Of a DNA stretch of 64,000 nt, positions 63,181-64,000 are shown piece by piece (positions within the stretch are counted from its first letter, which is position 1; each line of letters begins with the position of its first letter). A model generated the notes under the pieces. That model did no database searches, was not told the DNA's origin, and was given only the letters and a program-made list of their open reading frames with translations. The translations under genes and the position numbers were made by a program. This stretch comes from Anarhynchus alexandrinus (lineage: Eukaryota; Chordata; Aves; Charadriiformes; Charadriidae), in contig VUYV01000124.1 in NCBI GenBank assembly GCA_008711295.1, positions 2,029,715 through 2,093,714 on the forward strand. The letters run 5' to 3'.

Positions 63181-64000
63181 ATCTCAGTGCAGTTTATTCA
63201 TAAATCCAAACCAGTTAGCAGTGGTTCTCAAGCATGAAAATGTAATATTTACTTTACAGTTTTTATCCTATTTAATACAGCACTGAATGTTCTGATTAGT
63301 TATGTGTCTAAGCCTTCTTTTCTAACCTTATTAGGTTCTTTAACTCCATGATACCTTCTGGCACTGTTCTCCAAGTTAATCAGCCCTGAGTTTTAAAAAA
63401 TATTTTGTATTAATCTATTAATTTAATTTACCCCCCTACCCCATGAGCAAAGCTCCTGAGCTGCCTCAGTTTGAGCTCAGTTTGAGTTAGAGAATGTATA
63501 AAGGAAAATGAATACATTTTCTTTGTATTTCTATATAGGTGAGGATCTTACGCTGCTCTGGTTTCCTTGCAACTTGAAGGCACTACTGTGTCTTAAGCAA
63601 TTAATCACTGCAAAGCATTTAAGAGGATAGTAATCTGGGATTTGAATTATGGTAGCATTAAAAAAATACGGTGACTGAAGAAGTTGAGGCTTAACTTTGC
63701 ACCAGACTGTTTGATGAGAGAATCATTGCTACAGACATGGGGCAGAGATTCTGATTTGAATCTTTTTGAAGCATTAGGCAAGAAAAAAAGGTGCCTTTGC
63801 AGAGCAATGGCTAGGGCTGACTTATGATGGTTTTCCAGAGCATCATAACAGGCTCCTTCCCTGATCATTCTGCTTCTGCAAGATCAACTGGGTGGGGTGA
63901 TGACCTCCCCAGGCAGGTCCTGTTCGGGGGAGGCTACGGCCATTCTGTGGGGCATGTTTATTCTCTGAAAGAGTGGATGAAACATAAATCTCTCTGCCCT

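Overview
This is a window of vertebrate nuclear DNA, most likely from a bird. Exons are short, have canonical AG/GT borders, and are separated by kilobases of non-coding sequence. The youngest interspersed repeats are 3' ends of CR1 LINEs, one of them closing with the ATTCTATG-type tail typical of avian CR1. Repeat density is low. I recognise two protein-coding genes. Both are incomplete here, and they point towards each other.

Left edge (1-4462, + strand): the last three coding exons of MAP3K9 (mixed-lineage kinase 1, MLK1). They encode about 469 C-terminal residues, a proline- and serine-rich tail. The SH3, kinase, leucine-zipper and CRIB parts must lie to the left of the window. The stop codon is at 4460-4462. 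The following roughly 10 kb is AT-rich, with several AATAAA hexamers, and is a plausible long 3' UTR. It contains an old CR1 tail, a MIR-like CORE-SINE and homopolymer tracts.

Centre (about 14.7-42 kb): no gene recognised. It holds a younger CR1 3' end (24.9-25.3 kb), a probable MIR-like SINE (26.0 kb), an old CR1 (35.4-35.9 kb) and a short GC- and CpG-rich patch near 40.1 kb.

Right part (about 42-64 kb, - strand): exons 3 and 2 of TTC9 (tetratricopeptide repeat protein 9A), at 45865-45944 and 50883-51065, with a 4.9 kb intron between them. The coding exon 1 is not seen and should lie beyond 64000, so intron 1 is at least 12.9 kb here. That intron carries two degraded internal CR1 reverse-transcriptase fragments, one well-preserved CR1 3' end and a short CR1 tail.

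The convergent MAP3K9 / TTC9 arrangement matches the order I know from human chromosome 14q24, which supports both identifications. I know of no functional link between MAP3K9 (JNK-pathway MAP3K) and TTC9 (TPR adaptor). I found no tRNA, rRNA, CRISPR array, intact mobile element or undescribed gene system. The rest of the window is ordinary intronic and intergenic DNA.
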